Positions 51,484-60,164 of a stretch of 64,000 nt of DNA are shown here, piece after piece. Numbering within the stretch: position 1 is the stretch's first letter; every line of letters starts with the position of its first letter. This stretch comes from Actinosynnema pretiosum (GTDB lineage: Bacteria > Actinomycetota > Actinomycetes > Mycobacteriales > Pseudonocardiaceae), in NCBI RefSeq assembly GCF_024171695.1, contig NZ_JAMTCF010000002.1, forward strand, positions 248,001 through 312,000. The letters run 5' to 3'. The notes beneath the pieces were generated by a model. That model made no database searches. It saw nothing but the letters and a program-made list of their open reading frames with translations, and was not told where the DNA came from. A program made the position numbers and the translations under genes.

Positions 51484-52388
51484 GCCGCGCTCCTCCCCTC
51501 GGCGGGCCAGCCGCCGACCTCCACGACCCGCCCGTCCTCGCCCACCAGCCGGGCGTGCAGCCCCCGCTCGGCGAGCCACGCGGGCGCGTCCTCCCCCAGC
51601 AGCACCGCCGCGGTGCTCGCCGTGTTCCCCGTCACGCAGTCCACCGCCACCACGCTGGCCGTCCGCCAGCAGGGCGCGGGCACGTCCCCGGTGCGCGGGT
51701 CGACGATGTGGTGCACCACGCGGCCCGCGCGCTTCCAGCGCCGCCGCACGGTGCCCGACGTGGCCAGCCCGCCCGACCGGATCGTCACGATCTGCGACGC
51801 GAGCCCCACGTGGTCGTCACCCACACCTATGTGCCAGCCACCTTCGGGTGGTTCTCCCGCCGTGGCCAGGTCCCCGCCCAGCGACACCAGCACCCCGCAG
51901 CCCAGCGCCGCCGACACCGCGCGCGCCGCCCGGTCCGCGCACAGCGCCTTCGCCGTCGCGCCCAGGTCCAGCAGCACCCCGCGCGGCACGACCAGCCGCG
52001 ACCCGGCCGCGTCGAAGCCCACCCGCCGCCAACCGGGCGCGGGCACCGGCTGCACCGGTCGCGGGTCGATCCTCCTGACCTGCGCGAAGTCCCGGTCGTA
52101 GCCCAGCGCGCACAGCGCCGTCCCCACGGTCGGGTCGACCAGCCCACCGGTCAGCTCCGCCGCCCGCAGCGCCGTGCCGACCGCCTCGGCCAGCAGCGGC
52201 GACACCTCGACCGCGCGCCCGGCGGCCCGGTGCACCGCGCTGATCTCCGAGTCCGCCCTGAACCGGCTGCACGCCTCGTCCACCGCCCGCACCTCGGCCC
52301 TGACCAGCGCCTCCGCCTCGGCCAGCGGCCCGTCGCCGAGCACGACGACGGCCGTGGAGCCGAGCGCGGGGAACACGGCGGTCCTCAC
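51480..52388 (-). CDS. apbE: FAD:protein FMN transferase (ApbE)
   Basis: A 302-residue ApbE, which covalently attaches FMN to Ser/Thr of target proteins outside the membrane. Typical blocks are ACSRFRADSEISAVHRA, LDLGATAKALCADRAA, SLGGDLATAG, HHIVDPRTGD, and a metal-binding region near TGNTASTAAVL. No obvious signal peptide is seen. GTG at 52388 overlaps the upstream gene stop by 4 bp, and its own stop overlaps the ferric-reductase-like gene. The usual substrate of such operons, an FMN-binding-domain protein, is not found next to it. Confidence 0.92.
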   Translation of the reverse strand: MRTAVFPALGSTAVVVLGDGPLAEAEALVRAEVRAVDEACSRFRADSEISAVHRAAGRAVEVSPLLAEAVGTALRAAELTGGLVDPTVGTALCALGYDRDFAQVRRIDPRPVQPVPAPGWRRVGFDAAGSRLVVPRGVLLDLGATAKALCADRAARAVSAALGCGVLVSLGGDLATAGEPPEGGWHIGVGDDHVGLASQIVTIRSGGLATSGTVRRRWKRAGRVVHHIVDPRTGDVPAPCWRTASVVAVDCVTGNTASTAAVLLGEDAPAWLAERGLHARLVGEDGRVVEVGGWPAEGRSAA

Positions 52389-53125
52389 GACGCCCCCGTG
52401 CCGGTGCGCACGCGCCCCTGACCGGGCACGGGCCCCGCACCACCCCGGTCGAGCCCACGCCGCCCGGTCGCGCCGGTGCCTGCCGCGCTGGTGCTCCCCG
52501 AGCCGCTCACCGCCGATCCGAAGCCCGCAGACCCGGTGCCCGCCGATCCGAAGCCCGCAGATCCGGTGCTCACCAAGCCGGTGCCCGCAGGCTCGGTGCC
52601 CGCCGATCCGAAGCCCGCAGATCCGGTGCTCACCAAGCCGGTGCCCGCAGGCTCGGTGCCCGCCGCGCCGATGCTCGTCGAGCCGAGGCCTTCCGCTCCG
52701 CTGCCTGTCGAGCCGCTGCCCACCGACCCGCTGCCTGTCGAGCCGCTGCTCACTGACCCGCTGCCCACCGAGCCGAAGTCCACCGAGCCGAAGTCCGCAG
52801 ACCAGCCGCCCGCCGATCCGGCGACCGCAGCTCCAGGGCCCGCCGATTCGGCGACCGCGAACTTGACGCCCACAGGACCGCTGCCCGCCGAGTCCGTACC
52901 CGCCGAGTCCGTGTCCGCCGAGCCCATGTCCGCCGACCCGCTGCCGACCGCGCCCGGTCCGCCCGAGGTCCGGGGTCCGGCGGTCGCGCCCGAGGGCAGC
53001 ACCGCGACGAGGGCGGCGGCCCGCGCGGTCGCGCCGACCCCCGCTGCCGGGGTGACGCCGGTCACCGGGCGTCGGGCCGCGTCCCGCCGGGCGACGCGCG
53101 CCGCGCGGTCCTGAGGGTGGTCCAT
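52385..53125 (-). CDS. low-complexity Gly/Ser-rich repeat protein, first gene of the apbE operon
   Basis: A 246-residue predicted product starting MDHPQDRAARVARRDAARRP, with a weakly hydrophobic stretch (ARAAALVAVLPSGATAGP) and then about 180 residues of GSAGFGSAGTEPAGTG-like repeats. The coding strand is inferred from the 4-bp overlap with apbE and the common direction. This position usually holds an FMN-binding-domain (PF04205) lipoprotein, but no FMN-binding fold is present, so it may be a decayed or expanded version. SGAT near residue 46 resembles the core of the flavinylation motif but lacks its context. The opposite strand is also open through the repeats, so coding is uncertain. Confidence 0.45.
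   Translation of the reverse strand: MDHPQDRAARVARRDAARRPVTGVTPAAGVGATARAAALVAVLPSGATAGPRTSGGPGAVGSGSADMGSADTDSAGTDSAGSGPVGVKFAVAESAGPGAAVAGSAGGWSADFGSVDFGSVGSGSVSSGSTGSGSVGSGSTGSGAEGLGSTSIGAAGTEPAGTGLVSTGSAGFGSAGTEPAGTGLVSTGSAGFGSAGTGSAGFGSAVSGSGSTSAAGTGATGRRGLDRGGAGPVPGQGRVRTGTGAS
52511..52665. repeat. 60-bp perfect tandem duplication in a 15-bp-based repeat field
   Basis: 52541-52600 and 52601-52660 are identical. A partial third copy begins at 52511 (20 bases matching). The unit is built from 15-bp motifs of the form GATCCGGTGCCCGCC. The whole field runs about 52500-52930. Confidence 0.85.
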
Positions 53126-53198
53126 GGCGCAGAGCGTGCGCCGAAAAGCTATGAACGCGCTGTGAGCGAGCCCGGAAGAACCCCAGCTAGGCCATAGT

Positions 53199-54902
53199 TC
53201 ACCCGATGGTGGCGGCCTTGCCGGTGCTCCCGGTCCCGGTCCCCGCGCCGCCCGCCTCGGTCCGGTCGCCCGAACCCCCGGTCCGCACCGCGCCGGACTC
53301 GTCCGAACCGGACTCCCCTGCCCCCGGACCGGCCTGCCCCGACCCGCCGGACCCGGTCTGCCCGGCGCCGGTCTGCCCCGCGCCGGTCTGCCCCTGGGCG
53401 CCGCCCGCCTGCCCGCCGCCCCCGGTCAGCGGCGACTTCACCGCGGCCTCGGCGTCCACCAGCCCGTGCCCGTAGAAGCCGTTGTACTCGGAGTACCCGG
53501 TGCAGTAGCCGTCCTGCGCGCCCGTGCCGTTCAGGTCGTAGTCCGCCGGGCACGGCAGCGTCTCCGCCTGCTCGCCCAGCATCTTCGTCAGCTCGGCGGG
53601 CGAGGCCTCCGGGTGCCCGGACGCCAGCAGCGCCGCCACCCCGGACACGTGCGGCACCGCCATCGACGTGCCGCACGAGTAGTCGTAGCCCGACGGCACC
53701 GTCGACAGCACGCACCCCGGCACGCCGTCGTCGGCGGGCTGCTTGCGGTCGCCGCCCGGCCCGGTCAGGTCCACCGCGCCCAGCCCGTACGAGCTGTACC
53801 CCGCCTTCACCTTCGTCGACCCCACCGACGACACCGCCACCACGTTGCGCAGCTGCGCGGGCAGCACCAGGCACGAGCTGTCCACCGGCCTCGGCTTGGC
53901 CGCCGCGTTCGTCGGGCTCAGCGCGTCCCGGCCCGGTCTGGTCAGGTCCGCGCCCTCGTTGCCCGCCGCCGCCACGCTCAGCACGCCCCGGTCCGCCGCG
54001 TAGTCCACCGCGCGCCGCACCGCCTCGTGCACCACCGACTGACCGCCCTGGTCGCGGCAGGTGAACACCCACGGGTCGATGTAGTAGCTGTTGTTCGTGA
54101 TGGTCATGCCCCTGGTCGCGGCCCACATGAACCCGCACACCGCGTACTCCGGGTAGATGAACCCCTCGTCGTCCACGACCTTCACCGACGCGATCCGCAC
54201 CCCCGGCGCGACGCCCGTGGTCCCCCGGCCGTCGTCGGCCGCCGCGATCGTGCCCGCCACGTGCGTGCCGTGCGGCGACGTCGTCGGCGACCAGGCCGCC
54301 CGCGCCGGGTCCGCCACGCCGCTCGTGCAGCCCGCCGACAGCGCCGGGTCCAGCGCGCCGACCAGGTCCGGGTGGTCCGGGTCGACGCCCGAGTCCAGCA
54401 CGCCCACCACCACGTCGCGGCTGCCCGTGCTCACCGCGTGCGCGGCGGCGGCGTTGACCAGCTCCATGTCCCACTGCTGCGCGGTCAGGTCGCCGGTCTC
54501 CGGCACGGCGGACCGCAGCTGCGCCGTCTCGTCCGGCTTGCGCTTGGTCCGGCTCGCCGCCCCCGCCTGCGCGCTGTACGCCCGGTCCTCGCCCAGCCGC
54601 GCCCCGAAACCGGGGTCGGTCGAGGTCGCGACGGCCACCGCGATCTGCGGGTGGTAGGTCTCGACCCGCCCGCACGCCGCTCCCACCTCGGCCGAGGCCA
54701 GCGGCTCGCTGGTGCCCCGGTCGAACACCACCAGGTAGCGCAGCTCGCGCCCCGTCTGGGCGCACCCCGGCGCGGTGGACCCCGGCTGACCTGCGCCTTC
54801 GGTGGCCGGAGCCGACGCGGAGGCGGACGGTGCCGCGGCGAGACCGGTCGCGAGCAGGGCGGCGCTGACCGCTGCCGCCCTGGCGCGGCGGAGCAGAGGC
54901 AC
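53199..54902 (-). CDS. secreted S8-family serine protease (subtilase)
   Basis: A 567-residue subtilase with a Sec signal (MPLLRRARAAAVSAALLATGLAAAPSASA) and an N-terminal region of about 110 residues that may be a propeptide. The catalytic triad is D170 (GVLDSGVDPDHPDL), H211 (SPHGTHVAGTIAA) and S413 (SCGTSMAVPHVSGVAALL); the oxyanion Asn lies in AAGNEGA. The last 65 residues are Gly/Gln/Thr-rich (GAGQTGAGQTGSG), probably a wall-spanning or disordered tail. GTG at 54902 is preceded by GGAGG. The gene diverges from DUF2344. Substrate unknown. Confidence 0.94.
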   Translation of the reverse strand: MPLLRRARAAAVSAALLATGLAAAPSASASAPATEGAGQPGSTAPGCAQTGRELRYLVVFDRGTSEPLASAEVGAACGRVETYHPQIAVAVATSTDPGFGARLGEDRAYSAQAGAASRTKRKPDETAQLRSAVPETGDLTAQQWDMELVNAAAAHAVSTGSRDVVVGVLDSGVDPDHPDLVGALDPALSAGCTSGVADPARAAWSPTTSPHGTHVAGTIAAADDGRGTTGVAPGVRIASVKVVDDEGFIYPEYAVCGFMWAATRGMTITNNSYYIDPWVFTCRDQGGQSVVHEAVRRAVDYAADRGVLSVAAAGNEGADLTRPGRDALSPTNAAAKPRPVDSSCLVLPAQLRNVVAVSSVGSTKVKAGYSSYGLGAVDLTGPGGDRKQPADDGVPGCVLSTVPSGYDYSCGTSMAVPHVSGVAALLASGHPEASPAELTKMLGEQAETLPCPADYDLNGTGAQDGYCTGYSEYNGFYGHGLVDAEAAVKSPLTGGGGQAGGAQGQTGAGQTGAGQTGSGGSGQAGPGAGESGSDESGAVRTGGSGDRTEAGGAGTGTGSTGKAATIG

Positions 54903-55044
54903 TGGGGACCTCCAGACTGGGCTCGGGAGACTGTGTCGGGCAGATAACAAGTTGACCGGGGGTTGACCTCTGGTGCCGGACGGTATCCAGACGGGACGAC
55001 GCAGACAAGCGCAACGGGCTCCGAGGGCGGCGCTGTACCGTCCG

Positions 55045-55902
55045 GTGGAGTACGCAGCGTGGACCGCCTGGGCGCGTACCCCGGCGGAGATCACATGGGG
55101 AGCAGCACTGAGCCGCCAGCAACAACCCAACCCGTCCGCCGCCGCGGTGCAGAAGCTGCGCGTGCGCTACGCCAAGCGCGGCAGGCTCCGGTTCACGTCG
55201 CACCGCGACGTGGCCCGCACCTTCGAGCGCGCCCTGCGCCGAGCGGGCGTGCCCATGGCCTACTCCCAGGGCTTCAGCCCTCACCCGAAGGTGTCCTGGG
55301 TGGGCGCGGCGCCGACCGGGGTGGCCAGCGAGGCCGAGTACGTGGAGGTCTCGGTCGTCGACGCGGTCGACCCCGAGGCGCTGCGCGCCGAGCTCGACAA
55401 GGCCCTGCCGCCGGGGCTCGACGTCCTGGAGATCGTGCAGGCCGGGACCGGGTCGCTCACCGAGCGCATCGAGGCGAGCGCCTGGCGGGTGGAGCTGCCC
55501 GGCGTGGACCCCGAACGGTTGTCCGAAGCGGTGTCCGCCCTGCTCGCGGCCGAGTCCGTCGAGGTCGAGCGGCTCACCAAGAACGGCAAGAGGATGGTCG
55601 ACGTGCGCCCCGCCGTGGTCACCGCGTCGGTGGTCGAGCCCGCTTCGGGCGAAGCCCCTTCGAGCGACGCGGAACACGATGCAGGGGGTTTGTCACTTCC
55701 GTGTGGGATACTTGTCATGGTCGTCCGGCAGCTAACCCCTACCGTGCGACCCGACGACGTGCTGAGCGCGCTCGGAGTCGTCGCCGACCTCGTTCCGCCG
55801 GTCCCCGCGAAGGCGACCCGGATGGCGCAGGGGCGGCTCGACGACGAAGGCGGCCTGGTCGACCCGTTCGCCCTGGACAGGGCGTCGGTGGAGGAGGGCT
55901 GA
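55045..55902 (+). CDS. TIGR03936-family DUF2344 protein, partner of the radical-SAM protein
   Basis: A DUF2344 protein (about 264-285 residues): QKLRVRYAKRGRLRFTSHRDVARTFERALRRAGVPMAYSQGFSPHPKVSW is the family N-terminus, and a C-terminal domain holds RQLTPTVRPDDVLSALG. Function is unknown. In many bacteria it is fused to or directly follows the TIGR03960 radical-SAM protein. Here the partner is at 44145-46112. The true start is uncertain. GTG at 55045 is given, but CTG at 55108, with GGGGAG 5 nt upstream, yields MSRQQQPN, closer to homologues (from memory). GTG at 54973 is also in frame. Confidence 0.85.
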   Translation: MEYAAWTAWARTPAEITWGAALSRQQQPNPSAAAVQKLRVRYAKRGRLRFTSHRDVARTFERALRRAGVPMAYSQGFSPHPKVSWVGAAPTGVASEAEYVEVSVVDAVDPEALRAELDKALPPGLDVLEIVQAGTGSLTERIEASAWRVELPGVDPERLSEAVSALLAAESVEVERLTKNGKRMVDVRPAVVTASVVEPASGEAPSSDAEHDAGGLSLPCGILVMVVRQLTPTVRPDDVLSALGVVADLVPPVPAKATRMAQGRLDDEGGLVDPFALDRASVEEG

Positions 55903-56094
55903 CCGGGCGCTGTGAGCGGCGCTGACGGCGTCGTCGACCGGGACAGGACCTGCTGTGCCGCGTGCCGACAGTCGGTGCGCGCGCAGCGCGAGGCAAGGAT
56001 TCCCGCCGCCAGCCGCGGCGGAGAGCGGACAAGAGAGGCCCCTGCGCGGCCGCGTCACTTCCAACCATGACGCGCCCGGGGGCGGAGGAGTTGC

Positions 56095-58986
56095 ATGTCG
56101 AACACGGACAAGCCCGCCGGCCCCGCCGGCGGGGGTAGCGCCACACCCGGACACCCGGCGCTCGCCGACCTGCCCGCCAAGCTGCGGGTGCACGCCCTGG
56201 CGAAGCTGCTCGGCACGACCAGCAAGGACGTGCTGGCGGCGCTGGCCGACCTCGGCGAGACGGTGCGCAGCGCCCAGTCGAGCGTCACCAGGGACCTCGC
56301 GATCAAGGTCGGCGAGAGCCTGCTGAACTGGGACGACATCGTCACCGGCGACGTCGACGAGCTGACCGTCACCGAGGTGGAGGCGGCCGTGCCCGCCCGC
56401 GAGGTGGCCGCGCTCACACCGCTGTTCGCCCCGCCGTCGGCGATGTTCCTGCCGCCGACGCCGGTCGCGACCACCGCGGTGCCCGTCACCAGGGCCGAGC
56501 CCGAGGACGAGGACGACGACGCCGACGACCAGCACGCCGACCACGCCGACGCGTCCGACGACGCGGACGGCGACGGCCGTCGCCGCCGCCGTCGCGGCCG
56601 TCGCGGTCGCGGTCGCGGCAAGGGCGTCGGCGAGGACAGCCAGGACGAGTCGGCCGAGGAGGTCGAGGAGGCCCCGGCCGCCCAGGCCGAGCCCGAGGCC
56701 GACGAGCCTGCCGCCGACGCGTCCGACGACGACGAGGAGGGTGGCGGCAGCCGTCGCCGCCGTCGCCGCCGCCGCCGCAAGTCCGGCGCCGACGACGAGT
56801 CCGCGCCGAACGAGGACGACCCGCCCAACACGGTCGTGCACGTCCGCGAGACCCGCGACGCGCGCGACGACCGGGCCGACTCCGAGGCCGCGCAGAACGA
56901 GGTGCGCAGCGTCCGGGGCTCCACCCGCCTGGAGGCCAAGCGCCAGCGCCGCCGGGACGGCCGCGAGGCCGGTCGCCGCCGCGCGCCCGTGCTCTCCGAG
57001 GCCGAGTTCCTGGCCCGCCGCGAGGCCGTCGAGCGCACCATGGTCGTGCGCGAGCGCGGCGACCGCACCCAGATCGGCGTGCTGGAGGACGGCGTCCTCG
57101 TCGAGCACTTCGTGACGTCCGCGGGCTCCGGCTCGCTGGTCGGCAACGTCTACCTCGGCCGGGTGCAGAACGTGCTGCCCAGCATGGAGGCGGCGTTCAT
57201 CGACATCGGTCGCGGTCGCAACGCGGTGCTCTACGCCGGTGAGGTGGACTGGGACGCGGCGGGCCTGGAGGGCAAGGCCCGCAAGATCGAGCAGGCCCTG
57301 TCCAGCGGCGACAGCGTCCTGGTGCAGGTCACCAAGGACCCGGTCGGCCACAAGGGCGCCCGCCTGACCACTCAGATCAGCCTGCCCGGCCGCTTCCTGG
57401 TGTACGTGCCCGGCGGCGGCGCGACCGGCATCAGCCGCAAGCTGCCGGACAACGAGCGCAAGCGCCTCAAGGACATCCTCAAGCGGGTCGTCCCGGACGA
57501 CGCGGGCGTCATCATCCGCACCGCGTCGGAGGGCGTCGCCGAGGAGGAGCTGGCGCGCGACGTCACCCGCCTGCAGGCGCAGTGGCAGATCATCAAGGAC
57601 AAGGCCGCCACGCCCAAGGCCCAGGCCCCGCAGCTGCTCTACGAAGAGCCGGACCTGCTGGTCAAGGTCGTGCGCGACCTGTTCACCGAGGACTTCTCGG
57701 GGCTGGTCGTCCAGGGCTCCGAGGCCTGGGACACGATCGACGGCTACGTGCGGCACGTCGCGCCTGACCTGCAGGAGCGGCTGCACCGGCACGTCGGCAA
57801 CTCCGACGTGTTCGGCGAGTACCGGATCGACGAGCAGCTGATGAAGGCGCTGGACCGCAAGGTCTGGCTGCCCTCCGGCGGCTACCTCGTGGTCGACCGC
57901 ACCGAGGCCATGACGGTCATCGACGTCAACACCGGCAAGTTCACCGGTTCGGGTGGAAACCTGGAGGAGACCGTCACCAGGAACAACCTGGAGGCGGCCG
58001 AGGAGATCGTGCGCCAGCTCCGGCTGCGCGACGTCGGCGGCATCATCGTCATCGACTTCATCGACATGGTGCTGGAGTCCAACCGGGACCTGGTGCTGCG
58101 CAGGCTCACCGAGTGCCTCGGCCGGGACCGGACCAGGCACCAGGTCGCCGAGGTGACCTCGCTGGGGCTCGTGCAGATGACCCGCAAGCGGGTCGGCACC
58201 GGGCTGCTGGAGGCGTTCAGCAGCACGTGCGAGCACTGCCGCGGTCGCGGTGTGGTCGTGACGACCGACCCGAACGCGCACTCGCACGGCGGCGGGTCCA
58301 ACGGCGGCGGCTCGAACGGTGGGTCCAACGGCGGCTCCAACGGGGGCAACCAGCAGTCCGGCGGCGGTCGGAAGTCGCGGCGCAACAAGGGCGGCGACTC
58401 GGGCGAGCACCAGGCCGAGGCGCAGGCCGCCCCGGTCGAGCAGGCCCCGGCGGCCGAGCCCGAGGCGCCCGTCGTGCATTCGGAGCCCCAGGTCGACCAC
58501 GACCTGGAGCCCGAGGTGCAGGAGCGCCGTCCGGGTGGCCGCAGGGCCGCCAGGCAGGCCGCCCGCGAGGCCGCGAAGGAAGCGGCCAAGCAGGAGGCCG
58601 CCGAGCGCGCCGCCGCGAAGCGCGAGACCGAGGAGCAGGCCCCGGCCGCCGAGGTCGCGGCCGAGCCGTCGACCCCGGTCGTCGCGGCGGAGGCCGTGGC
58701 GCCCGAGGTGTTCGCCGAGCCCGCCGCCGAGGAGGCCGAGGCGCCCGCCAAGCGCGGTGGCCGCCAGCGGCGCCGCGCGGTGCGGCGCGAGGCGGGTGCG
58801 GCGGTGAGCAAGGAGGCCCCGCCCGCCCCCGTGGTCGTCGTGACCCCGCAGCCGGTCGTGGCGGAGCCCGCCGTCAACGGCCACGCGCCGGAGGTGAAGG
58901 CGGAGTCCCTGGTGACCACCACGACCCGCCGCAGGGTCTCCCGGCGCGCGGCGACCCGCCCCGCGGGCCCGCCGACGGAGAGCTGA
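56095..58986 (+). CDS. rne: ribonuclease E/G
   Basis: A 963-residue endoribonuclease for mRNA decay and rRNA processing. An IF2_N-like module (LRVHALAKLLGTTSKDVLAALADLGETVRSAQSSVT) at residues 30-65 precedes an acidic/Arg-rich low-complexity region (140-300). The catalytic core has an S1 domain (LVGNVYLGRVQNVLPSMEAAFIDIG), the metal residues D610 (MTVIDVNTGKF) and D654 (IIVIDFIDM) and the zinc-link C712-x2-C715 (TCEHC). The C-terminal extension begins with GGGSNGGSN repeats and becomes Ala/Glu/Arg-rich. ATG at 56095 follows GGAGGAGTTGC. A strong terminator follows. Confidence 0.97.
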   Translation: MSNTDKPAGPAGGGSATPGHPALADLPAKLRVHALAKLLGTTSKDVLAALADLGETVRSAQSSVTRDLAIKVGESLLNWDDIVTGDVDELTVTEVEAAVPAREVAALTPLFAPPSAMFLPPTPVATTAVPVTRAEPEDEDDDADDQHADHADASDDADGDGRRRRRRGRRGRGRGKGVGEDSQDESAEEVEEAPAAQAEPEADEPAADASDDDEEGGGSRRRRRRRRRKSGADDESAPNEDDPPNTVVHVRETRDARDDRADSEAAQNEVRSVRGSTRLEAKRQRRRDGREAGRRRAPVLSEAEFLARREAVERTMVVRERGDRTQIGVLEDGVLVEHFVTSAGSGSLVGNVYLGRVQNVLPSMEAAFIDIGRGRNAVLYAGEVDWDAAGLEGKARKIEQALSSGDSVLVQVTKDPVGHKGARLTTQISLPGRFLVYVPGGGATGISRKLPDNERKRLKDILKRVVPDDAGVIIRTASEGVAEEELARDVTRLQAQWQIIKDKAATPKAQAPQLLYEEPDLLVKVVRDLFTEDFSGLVVQGSEAWDTIDGYVRHVAPDLQERLHRHVGNSDVFGEYRIDEQLMKALDRKVWLPSGGYLVVDRTEAMTVIDVNTGKFTGSGGNLEETVTRNNLEAAEEIVRQLRLRDVGGIIVIDFIDMVLESNRDLVLRRLTECLGRDRTRHQVAEVTSLGLVQMTRKRVGTGLLEAFSSTCEHCRGRGVVVTTDPNAHSHGGGSNGGGSNGGSNGGSNGGNQQSGGGRKSRRNKGGDSGEHQAEAQAAPVEQAPAAEPEAPVVHSEPQVDHDLEPEVQERRPGGRRAARQAAREAAKEAAKQEAAERAAAKRETEEQAPAAEVAAEPSTPVVAAEAVAPEVFAEPAAEEAEAPAKRGGRQRRRAVRREAGAAVSKEAPPAPVVVVTPQPVVAEPAVNGHAPEVKAESLVTTTTRRRVSRRAATRPAGPPTES

Positions 58987-58998
58987 GCCGGTAACGCC

Positions 58999-59047
58999 CG
59001 AACGCCGCCGGTCCCACCCCACCACGGGGCGGGACCGGCGGCGTTCG
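58999..59047 (+). terminator. hairpin terminator of rne
   Basis: CGAACGCCGCCGGTCCC (58999-59015) with its complement 59031-59047, 17 perfect pairs plus an inner CCCC/GGGG stem. Confidence 0.85.
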
Positions 59048-59459
59048 CGCTTTCCGCCTCGGGCCCCTCAGCGCGCGGCAGCTCCGCGTCGGGCACTGCC
59101 GCTGACCGTGCCACCTGCTCCTGCCGCGCCGCGCGTCCGCTGTTCCACGGCTGCCGTGCCGAGCTTCCGGCGTCCTGCCGCGCCGCACTCCACTTCCACT
59201 GCGCTTCCACTGCCCTGCGGCTGTCGCGTCCGGCGTCCCGCGCCCGCCGTGCTCTCGGGCCGCTCCGGCGCACCCCCGCTGACCTGCGCGGGCGGTGCTC
59301 GCGCACCCCGGTTTGACCCTGCGGTCCACCGCCACGTAACCTATCGCATGGCTTGCCATCCGGCGGGCCCAGTCGTGCGAAGCCCGATCCACCGCAACAC
59401 CGTGGAACTGAGGCGCGCGCGATCCCGTCACCGTCGAGTAGCAGGAGACTTCCGTCCCG
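59048..59459. other. gene-free leader region of rplU-rpmA
   Basis: About 410 bp. The first 270 bp are low-complexity GCCG/CTGC-rich sequence without coding signals. An A+T-richer piece at 59335-59360 (TAACCTATCGCATG) is the best place for the rplU promoter. The L21 leader should lie between it and the ATG at 59460; no known leader motif was recognised. Confidence 0.5.
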
Positions 59460-59771
59460 ATGTACGCGATCGTCAAGACCGGCGGCAAGCAGTACAAGGT
59501 GGCTGTCGGCGACGTCGTCGAGGTCGAGAAGCTCGATGGCACTCCGGGCACCGAAATCACCTTCCCGGCGCTGCTCGTCGTGGATGGCTCTGACGTCACC
59601 GCGGACGCGGAGGCCCTGGGGAAGATCTCGGTGACCGGCGAGGTCGTCGAGCAGACCAAGGGCCCCAAGATCCGCATCCACAAGTTCAAGAACAAGACCG
59701 GCTACCACAAGCGCCAGGGTCACCGCCAGAAGCTGACCCGCGTCAAGGTCACCGGCATCACCGGTAAGTGA
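59460..59771 (+). CDS. rplU: 50S ribosomal protein L21
   Basis: A 103-residue L21: [25 protein letters not shown] at the start and [21 protein letters not shown] in the middle are diagnostic. ATG at 59460 is the standard start, although the nearest SD (CAGGAG) is about 13 nt away. It is followed by rpmA after 14 bp. Confidence 0.99.
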   Translation: MYAIVKTGGKQYKVAVGDVVEVEKLDGTPGTEITFPALLVVDGSDVTADAEALGKISVTGEVVEQTKGPKIRIHKFKNKTGYHKRQGHRQKLTRVKVTGITGK

Positions 59772-59785
59772 GGATCTGACTAGCC

Positions 59786-60049
59786 ATGGCACACAAGAAG
59801 GGTGCATCCAGCTCCCGCAACGGCCGTGACTCCAACCCCCAGTACCTGGGTGTGAAGAGGTTCGGCGGTCAGGTCGTCAAGGCCGGTGAGATCCTCATCC
59901 GCCAGCGCGGCACCAAGTTCCACCCCGGCGTGAACGTCGGCCGCGGCAAGGACGACACCCTGTTCGCCCTGTCCGCCGGTGCGGTGGAGTTCGGCTCCAA
60001 GCGTGGCCGCAAGACCGTGAACATCGTTCCGGTCGAGGCCGCTGCCTGA
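59786..60049 (+). CDS. rpmA: 50S ribosomal protein L27
   Basis: An 87-residue L27: [29 protein letters not shown]. The N-terminus reaches the peptidyl-transferase centre and begins directly with MAHKKG, so no cleaved prepeptide is present. Cotranscribed with rplU. A hairpin follows before obgE. Confidence 0.99.
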   Translation: MAHKKGASSSRNGRDSNPQYLGVKRFGGQVVKAGEILIRQRGTKFHPGVNVGRGKDDTLFALSAGAVEFGSKRGRKTVNIVPVEAAA

Positions 60050-60061
60050 TTTTCGTTCCAC

Positions 60062-60105
60062 CTGGGCGCCGTGTTGTCCGCTGAAACGCGGACCACGGCG
60101 CCCAG
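60062..60105 (+). terminator. hairpin between rpmA and obgE
   Basis: CTGGGCGCCGTG (60062-60073) with CACGGCGCCCAG (60094-60105). An inner stem GTCCGC/GCGGAC (60076-60081/60088-60093) lies above a 2-nt bulge. It probably reduces read-through from the ribosomal genes into obgE. Confidence 0.7.
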
Positions 60106-60164
60106 TGGCGTCTCCAGGGGGCGAACGCCCCTCCTGAACTCAAGAAGCAAGGAAGTGATTCTCG

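Noticed and set aside
52500-52930. CRISPR array
   Set aside because: Repeats are contiguous 15/60-bp coding-type units without unique spacers.
52174-53114. Plus-strand open frames through the repeat field (Pro/Ala/Asp-rich products)
   Set aside because: 15-bp repeats keep all frames open. Direction and overlap with apbE favour the minus strand, so these were not called, though strand remains uncertain.
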